The translations under genes and the position numbers were made by a program. A stretch of DNA of 53,750 bases from CAAGNP01 sp045595965 (GTDB lineage Bacteria; Bacteroidota; Bacteroidia; Bacteroidales; UBA932). The DNA is taken from the NCBI GenBank assembly GCA_045595965.1, contig JAZOBN010000013.1, positions 1-53,750 of the forward strand. Reading direction: 5' to 3'. The notes under the pieces are model-generated. The model worked only from the letters and a program-made list of their open reading frames with translations, made no database searches and was not told where the DNA came from. This document shows, piece by piece, positions 32,548-42,526 of this stretch (positions within the stretch are counted from its first letter, which is position 1; each line of letters starts with the position of its first letter).

Positions 32548-34061
32548 CATCATTCGAAAGACTTGAGATGCAGAGAAAAACTCTGCGGGAAAGAGGTATC
32601 TGTGTGATAATCCCCACTTACAACAACAGGGGGACAATCACAGATGTAGTTTCCCGATCTCTTGTCCAGTGTGATGATGTTATAGTAGTTTGTGACGGAT
32701 GTACTGATGACACCCTCGATCTTCTCAACAAGATGGTGAGACGACCCATAATCCTCGACCTTAAGAGAAACAGGGGAAAAGGTGGAGCACTCAAAGAGGG
32801 GTTCAAGTATGCAAGGGGAGCCGGATTTGCCTATGCCATTACACTTGATGGCGACGGACAGCACTTTCCGGAAGATATTCCACTGATGCTTGAAGCAAAC
32901 ATCAAACATCCCGGGGCACTCATTGTGGGTGAGCGCCAATTTGAAAAAAATGCAGAGAGATCTGCCGGAAGCAAATTCGCCAACTCGTTCAGCAACTTCT
33001 GGTTCGGAATACAGACTGGACACTTTCTGAAAGATACCCAGACTGGCTACAGACTTTACCCTCTGAAAAAACTTTATGGTCTCCCACTCCTCACCTCAAG
33101 ATATGAGGCAGAACTTGAATTGATGGTATTCGCCTCTTGGCATGGAGTCAGACTGGTGAGCAATCCTGTCAATGTATATTACCCTCCCAAAGAGGAGAGG
33201 GTTTCCCATTTTCGCCCTGGTAAAGATTTTGCCAGAATAACCGTTCTCAACTCCATTCTGTGTCTCCTTGCGTTGGTATATGCCCTGCCACTTGCAATTT
33301 TAAGATGGAGTTGGATAATCTTCAAAACAGTATACTCACTCCTCTTTTTCATTATAACATCGATGTTCGTGGCAACCCCGTTGGCATCTCTATATATGAG
33401 TATAGGAGAGGTTACAGAAAAGAAAAAATACAATCTGCACAGAATTATCAATTTTATGGGGAGGTTTGTCCTGTTTTATCATAGGATACCTGGGATCAGA
33501 TATTCCCAGACCAACAGATTCAATGAGGATTTTTCCAAGCCCTCTGTCATCATTTGCAATCACCAGTCCCATCTCGATATCGTTCCACTCATAGCGTTGC
33601 ATCCCAAGATTATAATCCTCACAGCCAATTGGGTATGGAATAACCCTATATACAAACATTTAATCAGGCATGCCGAATTCCTCCCCGCATCTGCCGGGGT
33701 AGATGCTATCATGCCCCAGCTCAAATCGCTGGTGGAGAGGGGGTACAGCATAGCTATTTATCCGGAGGGGACAAGATCGGAAGATTGCAGCATAGGACGT
33801 TTTCATCAGGGGGCATTCCACATTGCACAAACCCTGGATACCGATATTCTACCCATCATCCTCTACGGAACGGGGAAGGCACTTCCCAAAAGGGGGAGAA
33901 CTCTCAGAAAATGGCCGGTACATCTCGATATTGATAAAAGGATCTCCCCAGAGGAGTTGCGGAAGTTGGGGGAGAGTACCCGTATACAAGCTTCACAAAT
34001 GAGAAGATACTATATCAACAGATATAGGGAAATCAGTGACAAAGTAGAGCAGAATGTCTAA
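32532..34061 (+). CDS. Glycosyltransferase 2 / PlsC acyltransferase fusion
   Basis: A 509-residue bifunctional protein. Residues about 20-235 are a GT2 domain: VIIPTYNNRGTI, VVCDGCTDDT, KRNRGKGGALKEGF, and the DXD-like ITLDGDGQHFPED. Two transmembrane segments follow (about 240-280). Residues about 330-495 are an acyltransferase with NHQSHLD (His344, Asp349) and YPEGTRSED (Glu412). The same fusion occurs in E. coli aryl polyene clusters (ApeJ). It likely adds a sugar and an acyl group while building the lipid anchor at the cytoplasmic face. Confidence 0.88.
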   Translation: MSGEITSFERLEMQRKTLRERGICVIIPTYNNRGTITDVVSRSLVQCDDVIVVCDGCTDDTLDLLNKMVRRPIILDLKRNRGKGGALKEGFKYARGAGFAYAITLDGDGQHFPEDIPLMLEANIKHPGALIVGERQFEKNAERSAGSKFANSFSNFWFGIQTGHFLKDTQTGYRLYPLKKLYGLPLLTSRYEAELELMVFASWHGVRLVSNPVNVYYPPKEERVSHFRPGKDFARITVLNSILCLLALVYALPLAILRWSWIIFKTVYSLLFFIITSMFVATPLASLYMSIGEVTEKKKYNLHRIINFMGRFVLFYHRIPGIRYSQTNRFNEDFSKPSVIICNHQSHLDIVPLIALHPKIIILTANWVWNNPIYKHLIRHAEFLPASAGVDAIMPQLKSLVERGYSIAIYPEGTRSEDCSIGRFHQGAFHIAQTLDTDILPIILYGTGKALPKRGRTLRKWPVHLDIDKRISPEELRKLGESTRIQASQMRRYYINRYREISDKVEQNV

Positions 34062-35547
34062 AGTAATCATCATAGGATCGGGTCTCGGCGGACTTACTTG
34101 TGGTTACATACTCCTGAAAAACGGGTATGATGTCACCATTTTGGAACAAGGGGGGCAGATTGGGGGTTGTCTCCAATGCTTCTACCGCAAAGGGGCAAAA
34201 TTTGAGACCGGTATGCACTTTATCGGTTCTGCACTCCCCGGTCAGACAATGGATCTGCTGATCCACTACTTCGGACTTGCAGATAGTGTCAGACTCTCCC
34301 CTCTTGACACAAATGGGTACAATACTGTTGCAATTGATGGGGAACAATTTACATTTCCTAACGGTCGTGATGAGTTCATTGAGAAGATGTCCCAATATTT
34401 TCCCCACCAGAGGGACTCCCTCAAAAAGTATATGGAGATTATCGGGAGAATCTCTTCTGCCTCCACCCTCTCCTCCCTCACATCTGAGCAGAGGGATCTT
34501 GTGGCAAAGACTGAGTATCAGACCCTCTCGATCAATAGTGTTATGGATGAGATTTTCCAGGATGAACTTCTGAAAAAGGTCCTTGTCGGAGATCTCCCCC
34601 TATACTCTGCCGAGCTGGATAAAACTCCATTTACCCAGCACGCATTCATCATGGATTTCTTTAATCAGAGTGCATTCAGAATTGAAGGGGGTAGTGATGC
34701 AATTGCCATCTCCCTTGCAGATAACATCAAAAGACTTGGGGGGAATATTGAGACCAGAAAGAGGGTTGTCAGGATAAAGTGCAATGAGAGCAAGGCTACG
34801 GGTGTTGAAACAGCAGATGAAAATTTCTACGATGCCGACTATATAATAAGCACCATACACCCCAACAGGCTTATGGAGATGCTTGATACAAAACTCATCC
34901 GCCCCGCCTTCAGACACAGGATTACCTCAATACCCCAAACCGCAGGCGGCTTTGCTGTTTACCTCAAATTCAAGGATGAAAGCATGCCGTACATGAATAC
35001 CAACTGGTACGGTTACAGCAATGGAACCCCTTGGGGCTGTGAATACTATACCCCTGATGAGTGGCCAAAAGGCTTCCTATACATGCACATGTGCCATCAG
35101 GACAGAGCCCAATGGGCAAAGAGCGGAGTTATCCTCACATATATGAACATTGAAGAGGTTATCCAATGGCAAGGGTTGCCGATAGGTCATCGTGGAGAAG
35201 ATTATGAAAAATTCAAAAGGGAACGTGCCCTGAAGCTGATAGCCGAAGTGGAAAAACATCATCCCGGACTAAGAGCTTCGATAGAGAGTTACTACACCTC
35301 TACCCCACTTACCTATGTGGACTATACAGGGACAGAGAGAGGTTCAATGTATGGGGTTGCAAAAGATATCTCTATGGGGGCTGCAGGGAGAGTACCATAC
35401 AGGACCAAAATTCCGAATCTGCTCCTTGCCGGACAGAATGTCAATTCACACGGGATGCTCGGTGTTATAGTGGGGACTATTGTCACATGCAGCGAACTTG
35501 TGGATGCAGAAAAAATTTATGGAGAAATCAAAGACAGAGCAATATAG
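34054..35547 (+). CDS. FAD-dependent phytoene desaturase/retinol saturase-like oxidoreductase A
   Basis: A 497-residue flavoprotein of the CrtI/RetSat superfamily. N-terminal dinucleotide-binding GSGLGGLTCGYILLKNGYDV with ILEQ; MHFIGSALPGQ matches the conserved GxHyxG block; the C-terminal end has NLLLAGQNVNSHGMLGVIVGT. The family desaturates, isomerises or saturates conjugated chains. It is not part of the best-known E. coli aryl polyene cluster, so it may modify the polyene. It is immediately followed by a paralogue with zero gap. Confidence 0.87.
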   Translation: MSKVIIIGSGLGGLTCGYILLKNGYDVTILEQGGQIGGCLQCFYRKGAKFETGMHFIGSALPGQTMDLLIHYFGLADSVRLSPLDTNGYNTVAIDGEQFTFPNGRDEFIEKMSQYFPHQRDSLKKYMEIIGRISSASTLSSLTSEQRDLVAKTEYQTLSINSVMDEIFQDELLKKVLVGDLPLYSAELDKTPFTQHAFIMDFFNQSAFRIEGGSDAIAISLADNIKRLGGNIETRKRVVRIKCNESKATGVETADENFYDADYIISTIHPNRLMEMLDTKLIRPAFRHRITSIPQTAGGFAVYLKFKDESMPYMNTNWYGYSNGTPWGCEYYTPDEWPKGFLYMHMCHQDRAQWAKSGVILTYMNIEEVIQWQGLPIGHRGEDYEKFKRERALKLIAEVEKHHPGLRASIESYYTSTPLTYVDYTGTERGSMYGVAKDISMGAAGRVPYRTKIPNLLLAGQNVNSHGMLGVIVGTIVTCSELVDAEKIYGEIKDRAI

Positions 35548-37053
35548 ATGAAAAAAAGTGCTGTAATTATAGGTGGTGGCCTCGGCGGTCTCTTCACAGG
35601 GGCAATTCTCTCGAAAGAGGGGGTAGATGTCACTGTTATCGAGAAAAATACAACCGTGGGGGGAGGGCTTCAAAGTTTTACCCGATTCGGAGAGGTATTT
35701 GACACCGGGATGCACGTTATAGGGGGAATGCGACCAGGTGGCAATATCAGACGCATTTGCAATTATCTCGGCATTCTTGACAAAATTCACATCAGAGATG
35801 TCGACCCTGATATCATTGACACCCTTTATTTCGCAGAGGACAAGAAAACCTACAACATAGCACCAGGCAAAGAGAATTTTGTAAAGGCTCTGGCCGAGAC
35901 ATTTCCTGAAGAGGAGGAGAATCTGAAAAGGTATGTAAATGCCATTTTCAACATTGTGGATGAGGTGAAACTCTATAATCTCCGACCGGAAAATGACTTT
36001 CTCGCCACCTATTCTGAAGAGTTTATGATCTCTGCCACCGACCTGATTGCAAGATATATTTCAGATGAACGTCTGAGAAATGTCCTTGGATATGTCAATC
36101 CCCTTTACGGCGGTTTCCGCGACGCTACCCCTGCCTATATACACGCCCTCATCTCTGTCCTCTACATCACCGGACCCAGCCGTTTTGAGGGGGGAAGCGG
36201 ATTGTTCGCCAATACCCTCAGAGACCTTATTATCGAAAACAGCGGAAAAGTGATTACAGGTGATGGTGTGGAACATGTAAGCAGCGAAGGGAAAACAATT
36301 ACAAGTGTCACCACACGCAAAGGGAGGAGATTTTCAGCAGACTACTACATCTGTGCAATCCACCCCTGTACATTCCTCAATCTGCTGGACGACCCTTCAC
36401 TCCTTCCAAAAGCATACAGGAGCCGTCTGAACGAGATTCCAAATACATACTCTGCATTTACGATGAACATCAAGCTCAAACCGGGCAAGTTCAAATATAT
36501 CAACCACTCCTCATTCTACATGAGCAAATATGAGGATGTATGGAGTTTCGGACGTGAAGACAAAGAGTGGCCTTTGGGATTCCTCTTTATGACTCCACCT
36601 GAGATCAATCAGGGAGAGTACTCTTCGAAGATGATCATCACCGCCCCAATGGTGTGGAAAGAGGTAAAAAGGTGGGAAGAGACCACTGTAGGACGCCGTG
36701 GCAAGGAGTACGAAGAGTGGAAAAAAGTGTGTGCGGAGAAATTGCTTGACAGGATTACAGAACTCTACCCAGACTTCAGAGATTACATTGAAGAGATAAA
36801 TACAGCATCCCCCCTTACTATCCGGGACTATTATGGTGTCAAGGAGGGGGCGATGTGCGGTTTTATGAAAGATTGCAACAATATGACCTTATCAAGGGTT
36901 CCTGTTGTCACAAAATCGGCCAACCTGCTCCTCACCGGACAGAATTGCGGAGGACACGGCTTCTGTGGTGTCCCCCTTACCGCTATACAGACATGTGAGG
37001 TTATTCTGGGATCGAACTATGTGTTGGACAAAATAAACAACTGCAATGAATAG
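35548..37053 (+). CDS. FAD-dependent phytoene desaturase/retinol saturase-like oxidoreductase B
   Basis: A 501-residue paralogue of the previous protein. GGGLGGLFTGAILSKEGVDVTVIEKN at the N-terminus, MHVIGGMRPGG, VNPLYGGFRDATPAYIHAL, RFEGGSGLFANTL, and C-terminal LLLTGQNCGGHGFCGVPLTAIQT. The FAD-binding fold is complete. Two different but adjacent members suggest a heterodimer or two sequential redox steps on the same long conjugated substrate. Overlaps the next gene by 8 bp. Confidence 0.87.
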   Translation: MKKSAVIIGGGLGGLFTGAILSKEGVDVTVIEKNTTVGGGLQSFTRFGEVFDTGMHVIGGMRPGGNIRRICNYLGILDKIHIRDVDPDIIDTLYFAEDKKTYNIAPGKENFVKALAETFPEEEENLKRYVNAIFNIVDEVKLYNLRPENDFLATYSEEFMISATDLIARYISDERLRNVLGYVNPLYGGFRDATPAYIHALISVLYITGPSRFEGGSGLFANTLRDLIIENSGKVITGDGVEHVSSEGKTITSVTTRKGRRFSADYYICAIHPCTFLNLLDDPSLLPKAYRSRLNEIPNTYSAFTMNIKLKPGKFKYINHSSFYMSKYEDVWSFGREDKEWPLGFLFMTPPEINQGEYSSKMIITAPMVWKEVKRWEETTVGRRGKEYEEWKKVCAEKLLDRITELYPDFRDYIEEINTASPLTIRDYYGVKEGAMCGFMKDCNNMTLSRVPVVTKSANLLLTGQNCGGHGFCGVPLTAIQTCEVILGSNYVLDKINNCNE

Positions 37054-38188
37054 TAGATTCGATGACATACGTCCTTACTACGACAGTGAGATACCATCAG
37101 CAATGCACCGCATAGCCAATGACGGTCTGTTCCCACTTCTTGCCCCATATGTATTCCCGGAGAAGGAAATCGAAGAGGTCAGGAATCAAATTCTGTCTAT
37201 CAGCACCATTCATGAATTCCAGACCGGGGTGATGTATTTCGCCAACAAGAGGATCATTGCAAATAGTATAAAAGAGTTTACAACAGAGGGGTTTGAGAAC
37301 ATTGAGAGGGGGAAATCATATATATATCTTTCCAATCACAGGGATATTATGCTTGATGCATCACTTCTTCAGAATGCCCTCATTGATCACGATTTTGATA
37401 CGACAGAGATCACTTTCGGGGCAAATCTGATGCAGAACAAGATGGTGGTCGATATAGGAAAGTCGAACAAGATGTTCAAAGTAGAACGCCCCGGAAAGAG
37501 CATACGCAGTTTTTACAATTCATCAAAACTGCTCTCCGAGTATATAAGAAATACCATTACACAGAAACATCAGTCACTCTGGATTGCCCACCGGAACGGA
37601 AGGACCAAAGATGGGATTGACAGGACAGACCAGGGGATTATCACCATGTTCAGAATGAGTGGAGGGAGAGATAAGGTCCACTCTTTAGAGGAACTCAATA
37701 TCCTCCCTGTATCTGTCTCCTACGAATGGGAGCCTTGCGATTTTCTCAAAACAATAGAGATCTGGCAGAAGCAGAAAGGGCCCTATATCAAAAAGTCGGG
37801 AGAAGATCTCAACAGTATTCTCACCGGTATTCTCCAACCGAAAGGGAGGGTCCACTTTCAGATATGCAAGCCTATCTCAAAAGAGGAACTTGACAGAATC
37901 TCCTCTCTCCCTTCAAATAACTTCAATAAGGGGGTTGCAGAGATAGTGGACCAACGTATCTGCTCATCATACCATCTGTGGCCCAACAACTATATAGCGC
38001 ACGACCTCCTCTGTGGAAGCGACCGCTACTCCTCACACTACACCCCTGCTCAGAAAGGGGAGTTTGTCAACCATCTGTCCAAATTGGAAAATTATGCTGA
38101 AGGGTGCAACCTGGATGAACTGAAACAAATCTTCCTCGGAATATATGCAAATCCGGTAGATAGTGCAGAACTGTTTAACGAAATATGA
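37046..38188 (+). CDS. PlsC-like glycerol-phosphate acyltransferase family protein
   Basis: A 380-residue LPLAT-like protein. YLSNHRDIMLDASLLQNAL carries the NHxxD/HX-D acyltransferase block; WIAHRNGRTKDGIDRTDQGI takes the place of the EGTR block (HRxGRTKDG form of the PlsB-related branch); NILPVSVSYEWEPCD follows. In some Bacteroidota an acyltransferase of this kind is fused to an MMPL transporter; here it is a separate gene directly before the MMPL gene with a 4-bp overlap. Confidence 0.82.
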   Translation: MNSRFDDIRPYYDSEIPSAMHRIANDGLFPLLAPYVFPEKEIEEVRNQILSISTIHEFQTGVMYFANKRIIANSIKEFTTEGFENIERGKSYIYLSNHRDIMLDASLLQNALIDHDFDTTEITFGANLMQNKMVVDIGKSNKMFKVERPGKSIRSFYNSSKLLSEYIRNTITQKHQSLWIAHRNGRTKDGIDRTDQGIITMFRMSGGRDKVHSLEELNILPVSVSYEWEPCDFLKTIEIWQKQKGPYIKKSGEDLNSILTGILQPKGRVHFQICKPISKEELDRISSLPSNNFNKGVAEIVDQRICSSYHLWPNNYIAHDLLCGSDRYSSHYTPAQKGEFVNHLSKLENYAEGCNLDELKQIFLGIYANPVDSAELFNEI

Positions 38189-40953
38189 AACTGATACTTA
38201 AAATATTTGATTATATCTCTTCACATTCGAGGACAATGTGGATATCGCTCACATCATTTGTGGTGCTGTTCATCCTTTTGATATTGAATGTAAAATATAG
38301 CGAAGACATCAGTGACTTCCTCCCTCTGGGGACATCTGAACAGGAGGCCCTTTCAATATATCAAAATATCTCCGGTGCAAACCGGATATATATTCTGTTC
38401 AACAATCCTGACGATGCAGATTATACAGTGGAGGCAATTGAGTCTTTTATGGATGCTGTGCACGAGATGGACACCCTCAACTGGTGCTCCGATCTCACTG
38501 CTCAGTTTGATATCTCCCAAGTGCAGGAGGTGACACAGTTTGTATATGAAAATATCCCCTATTTCCTCACTCCTGCAGATTATGCAAGGATGGACAGTCT
38601 CATAGCTCTCCCCGGTTATATATCAAGCCAGCTCAAGAAGGACAAAGAGATGCTCATGTTCCCTACCTCAGGGGTTATGATATCAAATATAATGCACGAC
38701 CCTCTCTCACTCTTCACTCCTGTATTGGGGGCTCTGCAAAGCTCAAATCCCCAGGTCAATTTTGAGATGTACGACGGGTATATCTTTACCCCCGATATGA
38801 GCAGGGCAATAGCAATGATGAGTTCCCCATTTGGAAACAGCGAGACAGAGTACAATACCAGGATGGTAAAACTTCTCCATAGTGCCATCGAGAAGATGTC
38901 ATCCCAACATGAAGAGGTTACCGCAACTATTGTCGGAGGGCCGGAGATCGCTGTCGGCAACTCCTCCAGAATTAAAAAAGACAGTATAATTGCCATCTCA
39001 CTCTCGGTGATACTTATTGTCCTTTTTGTAATCTATTCAATAGGTTCTTTCAGAAATGTACTCCTGATATTCCTCTCAATCGGATGGGGATGGCTCTTTG
39101 CTATGGGGGGAATGTCCCTCTTCAGCGGCAATGTCTCAATCATAGTGATAGGGATATCAAGTGTCATATTGGGTATAGCGGTAAATTACCCACTCCACCT
39201 CATTGTCCATATGCGCCATGTATCCTCCATAAGGGAGGCTATGAAGGAGATTCTTGTTCCCCTGGTTATCGGAAACATCACTACTGTCAGTGCATTTCTG
39301 ACCCTTATTCCCCTACAATCGGCAGCACTGCGCGATCTTGGCATTTTTGCCTCTCTGTTGCTGGTGGGGACCATCCTGTTTGTCCTCATATACATGCCAC
39401 ACTTCATCAAGGGAGAAGGGGTTAAAGTAAAAGGGGATCCTATTGTAATCAAAAAAATTGCCAATTTCTCCCCTGAAAAGAGTAAAATAGCTGTAGCTGT
39501 CACCATAGCCGTCACACTCATCCTCTCATTCTTCAGCACCCGTACCGAATTTGACTCCAACATGGCAAACATCAACTATATGACCCGGGAGCAGAGGGAT
39601 AATATGCAATACTTCCAGAGTCTGGTATCTGGGAAGGGATCTTCCGACAGCACTATGCTCCTATATGTATATTCCAGCGGAGATGAGTACGATGATGCAT
39701 TGGAGAAAAACTCTGGAGTAGAGGTCATTGCAGACTCTCTTCTAAAAGCTGGTAAAATTCAGAGTTACAAGGGGGTGTCACAATTCCTTGTCTCTGAGCA
39801 GGAACAACAGGAGAGGCTCGTAATGTGGAGAGATTTCGTCGGTCGCCATCACGATGTGCTGATTGATGAGTTCTCCAGAGAGGCTCACAACTTGGGTTTC
39901 TCAAAAAGCGCCTTTTCAAAATATCTCAATTTAATAGATTCATCCGACAGTTTATCGCCCCGGAAAATTGGATATTTCTCTCCGTTAACCACCTCAATAC
40001 TGAGCCAGAATGTGACACATATCAAAGAGAACAACAAGTCGTATATTGTAAATGCTCTGAATATCCACCCCGACAATCTGTATGAGATCAAGGGGCATTT
40101 CCCTTCATGTTTTGATGTTGCAGGGATGAACAGCGCCATGACCAAAAGTCTCTCTGACAATTTCAACTATATAGGCTGGTGCTGTTCTCTTATTGTATTC
40201 ATCTTCCTGTGGTTCTCTTTCGGAAGGTTGGAGACAGCCATTATCGCATTCATCCCTATGGCGGTGAGCTGGATATGGATATTGGGAATAATGGCTCTGC
40301 TGGGGATCAAATTCAATATTGTGAATATAATCCTCGCAACATTCATTTTCGGTCAGGGGGATGACTACACTATCTTCATGACAGAGGGGTGTCAGCACGA
40401 ATACAAATACAGACGTCCTATCCTGGCATCATATAAAAGCAGTATTTTCCAATCGGCATTGATAATGTTTATTGGGATAGGGACATTGATTGTCTCCAAA
40501 CACCCTGCTATGAAATCACTTGCAGAGGTGACAATTATAGGTATGCTCTCGGTCGTACTGATGTCGTACATGATTCCTCCACTCCTTTTCAGATGGGTAA
40601 CTGCCAGAAATGGGGTAACAAGACGATATCCCCTAACACTTCGCTCCCTGTTTTTTGGGGAACCTAAAGACCCGATATCCCAAATCAAAGGAAGATATAT
40701 CTATAAAGGGTACCAGATCACCTCATCTGTCCGGAGTACTCTGCGTGAGAATGGGGAGAAGATTATAAAACAAGAGATAAAAGGGGTGGAATCATATACC
40801 ATTGCCGACAACGGTTATGGCGAATCTGCACTCCTCCTGGCCCTCACCCACCCGGATATAAAAATTATTGTCAAGATGGAGGATGATGACAAACGGAGAA
40901 TAGCCGAAGTTTCGGCAATGGATTTTATTGAAAACATTGAATTTATAAAATAG
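38185..40953 (+). CDS. MMPL/RND-family lipid exporter with degenerate methyltransferase-like tail
   Basis: A 922-residue inner-membrane transporter. TM1 at about 20-36, a periplasmic domain, five TM segments (about 270-410), TM7 near 430-450, a second periplasmic domain, and five more TM segments (about 665-815). FGQGDDYTIFM in the second block is the conserved GxxxDY proton-relay motif of MMPL; the first block reads VNYPLHL. Counterpart of ApeM, likely exporting the lipidated polyene. Residues about 830-922 (RYIYKGYQITSSVRSTLRE, YTIADNGYGESALLLAL) look like the first part of a class I methyltransferase with a broken SAM site. Confidence 0.9.
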   Translation: MKLILKIFDYISSHSRTMWISLTSFVVLFILLILNVKYSEDISDFLPLGTSEQEALSIYQNISGANRIYILFNNPDDADYTVEAIESFMDAVHEMDTLNWCSDLTAQFDISQVQEVTQFVYENIPYFLTPADYARMDSLIALPGYISSQLKKDKEMLMFPTSGVMISNIMHDPLSLFTPVLGALQSSNPQVNFEMYDGYIFTPDMSRAIAMMSSPFGNSETEYNTRMVKLLHSAIEKMSSQHEEVTATIVGGPEIAVGNSSRIKKDSIIAISLSVILIVLFVIYSIGSFRNVLLIFLSIGWGWLFAMGGMSLFSGNVSIIVIGISSVILGIAVNYPLHLIVHMRHVSSIREAMKEILVPLVIGNITTVSAFLTLIPLQSAALRDLGIFASLLLVGTILFVLIYMPHFIKGEGVKVKGDPIVIKKIANFSPEKSKIAVAVTIAVTLILSFFSTRTEFDSNMANINYMTREQRDNMQYFQSLVSGKGSSDSTMLLYVYSSGDEYDDALEKNSGVEVIADSLLKAGKIQSYKGVSQFLVSEQEQQERLVMWRDFVGRHHDVLIDEFSREAHNLGFSKSAFSKYLNLIDSSDSLSPRKIGYFSPLTTSILSQNVTHIKENNKSYIVNALNIHPDNLYEIKGHFPSCFDVAGMNSAMTKSLSDNFNYIGWCCSLIVFIFLWFSFGRLETAIIAFIPMAVSWIWILGIMALLGIKFNIVNIILATFIFGQGDDYTIFMTEGCQHEYKYRRPILASYKSSIFQSALIMFIGIGTLIVSKHPAMKSLAEVTIIGMLSVVLMSYMIPPLLFRWVTARNGVTRRYPLTLRSLFFGEPKDPISQIKGRYIYKGYQITSSVRSTLRENGEKIIKQEIKGVESYTIADNGYGESALLLALTHPDIKIIVKMEDDDKRRIAEVSAMDFIENIEFIK

Positions 40954-40955
40954 AG

Positions 40956-41177
40956 ATGAAAGAGCACATTAAAAAGATACTGTCAGATACACTCCCGGCA
41001 GTCGATTTTGATTCCGATTTTCTATTTAGCGAATTGGACTCACTGAGTATTGTAACCATCATGGTGATGCTCTCTGAAGAGTATAAGATCAAACTCTCCC
41101 CAGCAGATGTCACCCCTAAAAATTTCAAGACCATTGAGACACTTTCCAAAATGGTAGAATCAAAAATCAATCAATAA
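40956..41177 (+). CDS. Acyl carrier protein 3 of the cluster
   Basis: A 73-residue ACP with site SELDSLSIVTI (Ser29). It lies 2 bp after the exporter and 9 bp before the acyl-AMP ligase, so it is the best candidate to receive the activated starter acid. Confidence 0.9.
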   Translation: MKEHIKKILSDTLPAVDFDSDFLFSELDSLSIVTIMVMLSEEYKIKLSPADVTPKNFKTIETLSKMVESKINQ

Positions 41178-41186
41178 AGGAAATTT

Positions 41187-42515
41187 ATGACTTTAGAAGA
41201 GAGCATCAAATATCACGCATCTGCCACCCCTGAAAAAATCGCAGTTGTATGCGGAACTGAACAGATTTCATACTTGCATCTTTGGGAAAGTATAATCAGA
41301 CGTTCACAAGAGTTAAATGACAATGGGTTACAGCCTCACAGACCCTATGTCTATAGAGCAACACAAGATATTGACTTTATTGTAACTTATTGTGCTGTCC
41401 ATCATCTAAAAGCAATTGCTGTTCCCCTTGAGCACCAGGCTCCAGAAGAGAGATTCCAATCTATAAGTCAGGAGGTAGAATCCCAGATTTTTGCAGATGA
41501 CATCGTCGATATTCTCTATACTACAGGTACTACTGGCAAAGCCAAAGGGGTAATGTTGTCGGAAACAGCCCTTGTCTCTTGTGCCGACAACTTCATACAC
41601 GATCTCCAGTTTTCACCGGAACTTCTCTTTATCATCAGCGGTCCGTTGAACCATATCGCCTCACTCTTCAAGATGCACCCTGTCCTGACTGTTGGTGGAA
41701 CAGTGTGTGTTCTGGATGGTCTTAAGGATATGAATGCATTTTTCGAGGTGTTTGAATTGCCATATAAGAAGTTTGCAACGTTCCTTGTCCCTGCGAGCAT
41801 CAGGATGATAATGCAGTTCTCATACGAGAAGCTTTGCTCCCTTGCCGACAAAATTGACTTTATCGAGACAGGTGCTGCCCCTATTACACAACACGATATG
41901 GAACAGCTTAGCAAAGCACTCCCCAAATCACGTCTTTACAACACACTTGGCGGGACAGAGATCGGTGCTGTATGTACATACAACTTCAATGATGGGAAAT
42001 ACATGGAGGGGTGCATCGGCCGCCCTATGAAGAATTCTACTGTAGAGGTTACCCCAGAGGGGAATATAATTGTATCCGGACTCACCATTATGAGTGGTTA
42101 TGTTGCTGATGAGGAGAACACTAGAAATGTCCTTAAAGATGGTAAAATATATGGCTCTGACCTCGGTTATATAGATGAAGATGGACTAATCCACCTCAAA
42201 GGGAGATTGGGTGATGTTATAAATGTGGGAGGATTCAAGGTGGATCCTACCGAAGTTGAAAATGCAGCCACCTCGCACGATTCGGTCAAAGATTGTATCT
42301 GTATAGCTGCTAACCACCCGGTGATAGGGACAGTATTGAAACTGCTCGTAGTGCTTTCTGAGGGGGTTGAATTGGACAAACGTTCCATTGCTCTCCACCT
42401 TAAAGGGAAACTGGAGCCCCATAAAGTACCTACCTACTATGAAAAGGTGGATAAAATAGCGAGGACATACAATGGCAAACTCGACCGTAAATTTTACAAA
42501 GAGAAACAGAATTAA
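41187..42515 (+). CDS. Acyl-AMP ligase (ANL superfamily), starter activation
   Basis: A 442-residue adenylating enzyme, shorter than most (about 500-550). Core motifs: YTTGTTGKAKGVM (P-loop, from about residue 110), LYNTLGGTEIGAV, YGSDLGYIDEDG, LKGRLGDVINVGGFKVDPTEVE, and the A10 motif TYNGKLDRKF with the catalytic Lys431. It forms acyl-AMP and transfers the acid to CoA or ACP. In aryl polyene pathways the counterpart (ApeH) loads an aromatic acid such as 4-hydroxybenzoate or coumarate. The starter cannot be read from sequence here. Confidence 0.87.
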   Translation: MTLEESIKYHASATPEKIAVVCGTEQISYLHLWESIIRRSQELNDNGLQPHRPYVYRATQDIDFIVTYCAVHHLKAIAVPLEHQAPEERFQSISQEVESQIFADDIVDILYTTGTTGKAKGVMLSETALVSCADNFIHDLQFSPELLFIISGPLNHIASLFKMHPVLTVGGTVCVLDGLKDMNAFFEVFELPYKKFATFLVPASIRMIMQFSYEKLCSLADKIDFIETGAAPITQHDMEQLSKALPKSRLYNTLGGTEIGAVCTYNFNDGKYMEGCIGRPMKNSTVEVTPEGNIIVSGLTIMSGYVADEENTRNVLKDGKIYGSDLGYIDEDGLIHLKGRLGDVINVGGFKVDPTEVENAATSHDSVKDCICIAANHPVIGTVLKLLVVLSEGVELDKRSIALHLKGKLEPHKVPTYYEKVDKIARTYNGKLDRKFYKEKQN

Positions 42516-42526
42516 TCTTTATAAAT

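Noticed and set aside
34054..37053. Carotenoid biosynthesis locus
   Set aside because: Although both flavoproteins resemble phytoene desaturases, no phytoene synthase or prenyl synthase is nearby.
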